In this document: positions 4,826 to 6,120 of the stretch, in pieces
Position numbering within the stretch: the stretch's first letter is position 1
How the letters are laid out: the number at the start of each line of letters is the position of its first letter
Assembly (NCBI GenBank): GCA_902797925.1
Contig: CADBUT010000264.1
Coordinates: 1-6,120 of the forward strand
Direction: 5' to 3'
DNA: 6,120 nt
Origin: an uncultured Spirochaetaceae bacterium
GTDB taxonomy: Bacteria; Spirochaetota; Spirochaetia; Treponematales; Treponemataceae
Position numbers and translations under genes: made by a program
Notes under the pieces: model-generated
Database searches by the model: none
What the model saw: the letters and a program-made list of their open reading frames with translations, nothing else
Told to the model about the DNA's origin: nothing

Positions 4826-6120
4826 ATGGTTAAAACGGCTGTAATGCGGCTTATTGAACTGATGATTATGAAAGAAGATGTTGACCCGGTAATAGAATAT
4901 CTGGGTAAAAAAGCTGTTTTTCAGTTTTATACACGCAATTCAGATTCTTCTTCCAGTCAGAATTCTTCAAAGGAAATTTTTGAGAACCTTCAGATTATAC
5001 GCTCTTATCTTGACATACCTGATTTGACAGATTATGACTCTGAGCCTGAAAGCCCGAAAACCGAAGATTTTTCAGATGCTGCAGAAATTATAAGTGCTGT
5101 AGATGCGCTGCGCGAGCAGGAAATAAAAGCTAAAGAAGAGCTTAAAAAAGTTGAAGACGCTTATAAGGAAGCTGCTGCGTTTGCAAATCTTAAAGTGTCT
5201 TACAGCGAGCTTGAGCATCTGTCATTTCTGACGATGAGAATCGGCAAGATTGACCCTGCTGTTTTAGATGACCTTGAGTTTGCTTTAGGGGAACACGCTG
5301 TGATTATTCCGCTTGGCGATGACAAGACAAGGGTTATGGCCGCCTGTTCAAGAAAATCAAGATTCGCGCTCGACAGCGAGCTTAAGAAATTCGGTTTTAT
5401 TCCGCTTGAAATTCCAAAAGATTTTACAGGTGTGCCTGACGACATGCTTAAAAGCCTTAAAGAGCAGTGTGAGGCTGCCAAAAAGGCTCTCGCCGACATT
5501 AGCGAGCAGCGCGCTTCTTATGCTGAAACACATAAAGATAAGCTGCTTCTGCTCTTACAGAGATTTTCTGTCGGTATGCAGGTGCAGATTTTCCGCGATA
5601 AACTTGAAGCAACACAGTTAGTCTACCGCGTTACAGGCTGGATACCTGAATATGAGTCTGACAAGCTTATAAAAGAGCTTGACAACCTGACAGAGGGCCG
5701 TATCGCGGTACGCCAGTACAAGCCTGAAGAAGTAGCCGCCGTAAAAAGTGGGCGTGCGCAGGTGCCTGTAAAGCTCAGACACGGTAAGCTTATAAAAAGC
5801 TTTGAAGGCATGATTTTCAGCTACGGTGCACCGAAATATGGCACGATTGACCCGACGCCGTTTGTTGCGGCTTTCTTTACGCTGCTTTTCGGCATTATGT
5901 TCGGCGACGCAGGGCAGGGGCTTGTGTTTATTCTTGCCGGGCTTTTAATGTATTTCAACATTCTAAAAGTCGGCGGCTGGAACAAGTATTCGCTTGTATT
6001 TATTTCGATCGGGCTTTCAAGCTTTATAATGGGGCTGCTGACGGGCGAGTTTTTTGCCAACGACGAGATTCTGCGTCCTTTCGGTCTGTTTGTTACAGGT
6101 CTGTTTGTCGGTAAAGAAAA
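4826..6120 (+). CDS. atpI: V-type ATP synthase/ATPase subunit I, 3'-truncated by window edge
   Basis: The frame starts at ATG 4826, with GGAG (4813-4816) nine bases upstream, and remains open to the window end, giving 431 complete codons; the family usually has 600-660 residues. Subunit I is the membrane stator that forms the ion half-channels next to the proteolipid ring. The N-terminal half is cytoplasmic and two-stranded coiled coil in character (helices at about 85-120 and 205-245), with the conserved globular part VYRVTGWIPEYESDKLIKEL (267-286). The hallmark junction to the membrane domain is IDPTPF (341-346), then the first membrane helix with LLFGIMFGDAGQG (353-365). Further membrane segments lie near 366-380 and 388-408 (ISIGLSSFIMGLLTGEFF, 393-410). 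The conserved Arg of the half-channel lies beyond the edge. Residues 36-49 are a Ser/Asn-rich low-complexity stretch in the N-terminal domain. Identity is firm. Confidence 0.92.
   Translation, partial: MVKTAVMRLIELMIMKEDVDPVIEYLGKKAVFQFYTRNSDSSSSQNSSKEIFENLQIIRSYLDIPDLTDYDSEPESPKTEDFSDAAEIISAVDALREQEIKAKEELKKVEDAYKEAAAFANLKVSYSELEHLSFLTMRIGKIDPAVLDDLEFALGEHAVIIPLGDDKTRVMAACSRKSRFALDSELKKFGFIPLEIPKDFTGVPDDMLKSLKEQCEAAKKALADISEQRASYAETHKDKLLLLLQRFSVGMQVQIFRDKLEATQLVYRVTGWIPEYESDKLIKELDNLTEGRIAVRQYKPEEVAAVKSGRAQVPVKLRHGKLIKSFEGMIFSYGAPKYGTIDPTPFVAAFFTLLFGIMFGDAGQGLVFILAGLLMYFNILKVGGWNKYSLVFISIGLSSFIMGLLTGEFFANDEILRPFGLFVTGLFVGKE

Overview
The window reads as a piece of ordinary bacterial chromosome, most likely from a Treponema-like spirochete. 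That placement is an inference. It rests on a V-type (not F-type) ATPase operon in a clearly bacterial setting, a lone PtsN-type EIIA next to secG with no sugar-PTS partners in view, a DUF763 gene, and moderate G+C with A/T-rich intergenic DNA. A species cannot be named from this alone.

Layout from left to right. (1) Positions 2-934, plus strand: the C-terminal part of a DUF763 protein, cut by the window edge. (2) Positions 938-1948, minus strand: a complete ornithine carbamoyltransferase, convergent with DUF763 and separated from it by 3 bases. (3) Positions 1949-2246: a divergent intergenic region with a promoter at each end and, between them, a 158-bp palindromic element built from two degenerate copies of a ~50-bp unit. 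(4) Positions 2247-2600: secG, followed by a strong intrinsic terminator. (5) Positions 2687-3157: a PtsN-like EIIA protein. (6) Positions 3158-3451: intergenic DNA with a cluster of three hairpins (two related in sequence), a second intrinsic terminator and a candidate promoter. (7) Positions 3452-6120: the start of a V-type ATPase operon, encoding a small coiled-coil stalk-like subunit, subunit C (V0D/AC39 family) and the first ~430 residues of membrane subunit I, which runs off the window. The proteolipid K and subunits E, A, B and D would be expected downstream.

Functionally this is mostly housekeeping: carbamoyl transfer in arginine/ornithine metabolism, protein export, PTS-type phosphorelay signalling, and ion-coupled ATP synthesis or hydrolysis. 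No defence system, mobile element with a transposase, CRISPR array, tRNA or rRNA gene is visible. The observations most worth a second look are the altered catalytic loop of the ornithine carbamoyltransferase (HDLPSFHN in place of HCLPAFHD, losing the substrate-binding cysteine) and the two intergenic palindromic elements.
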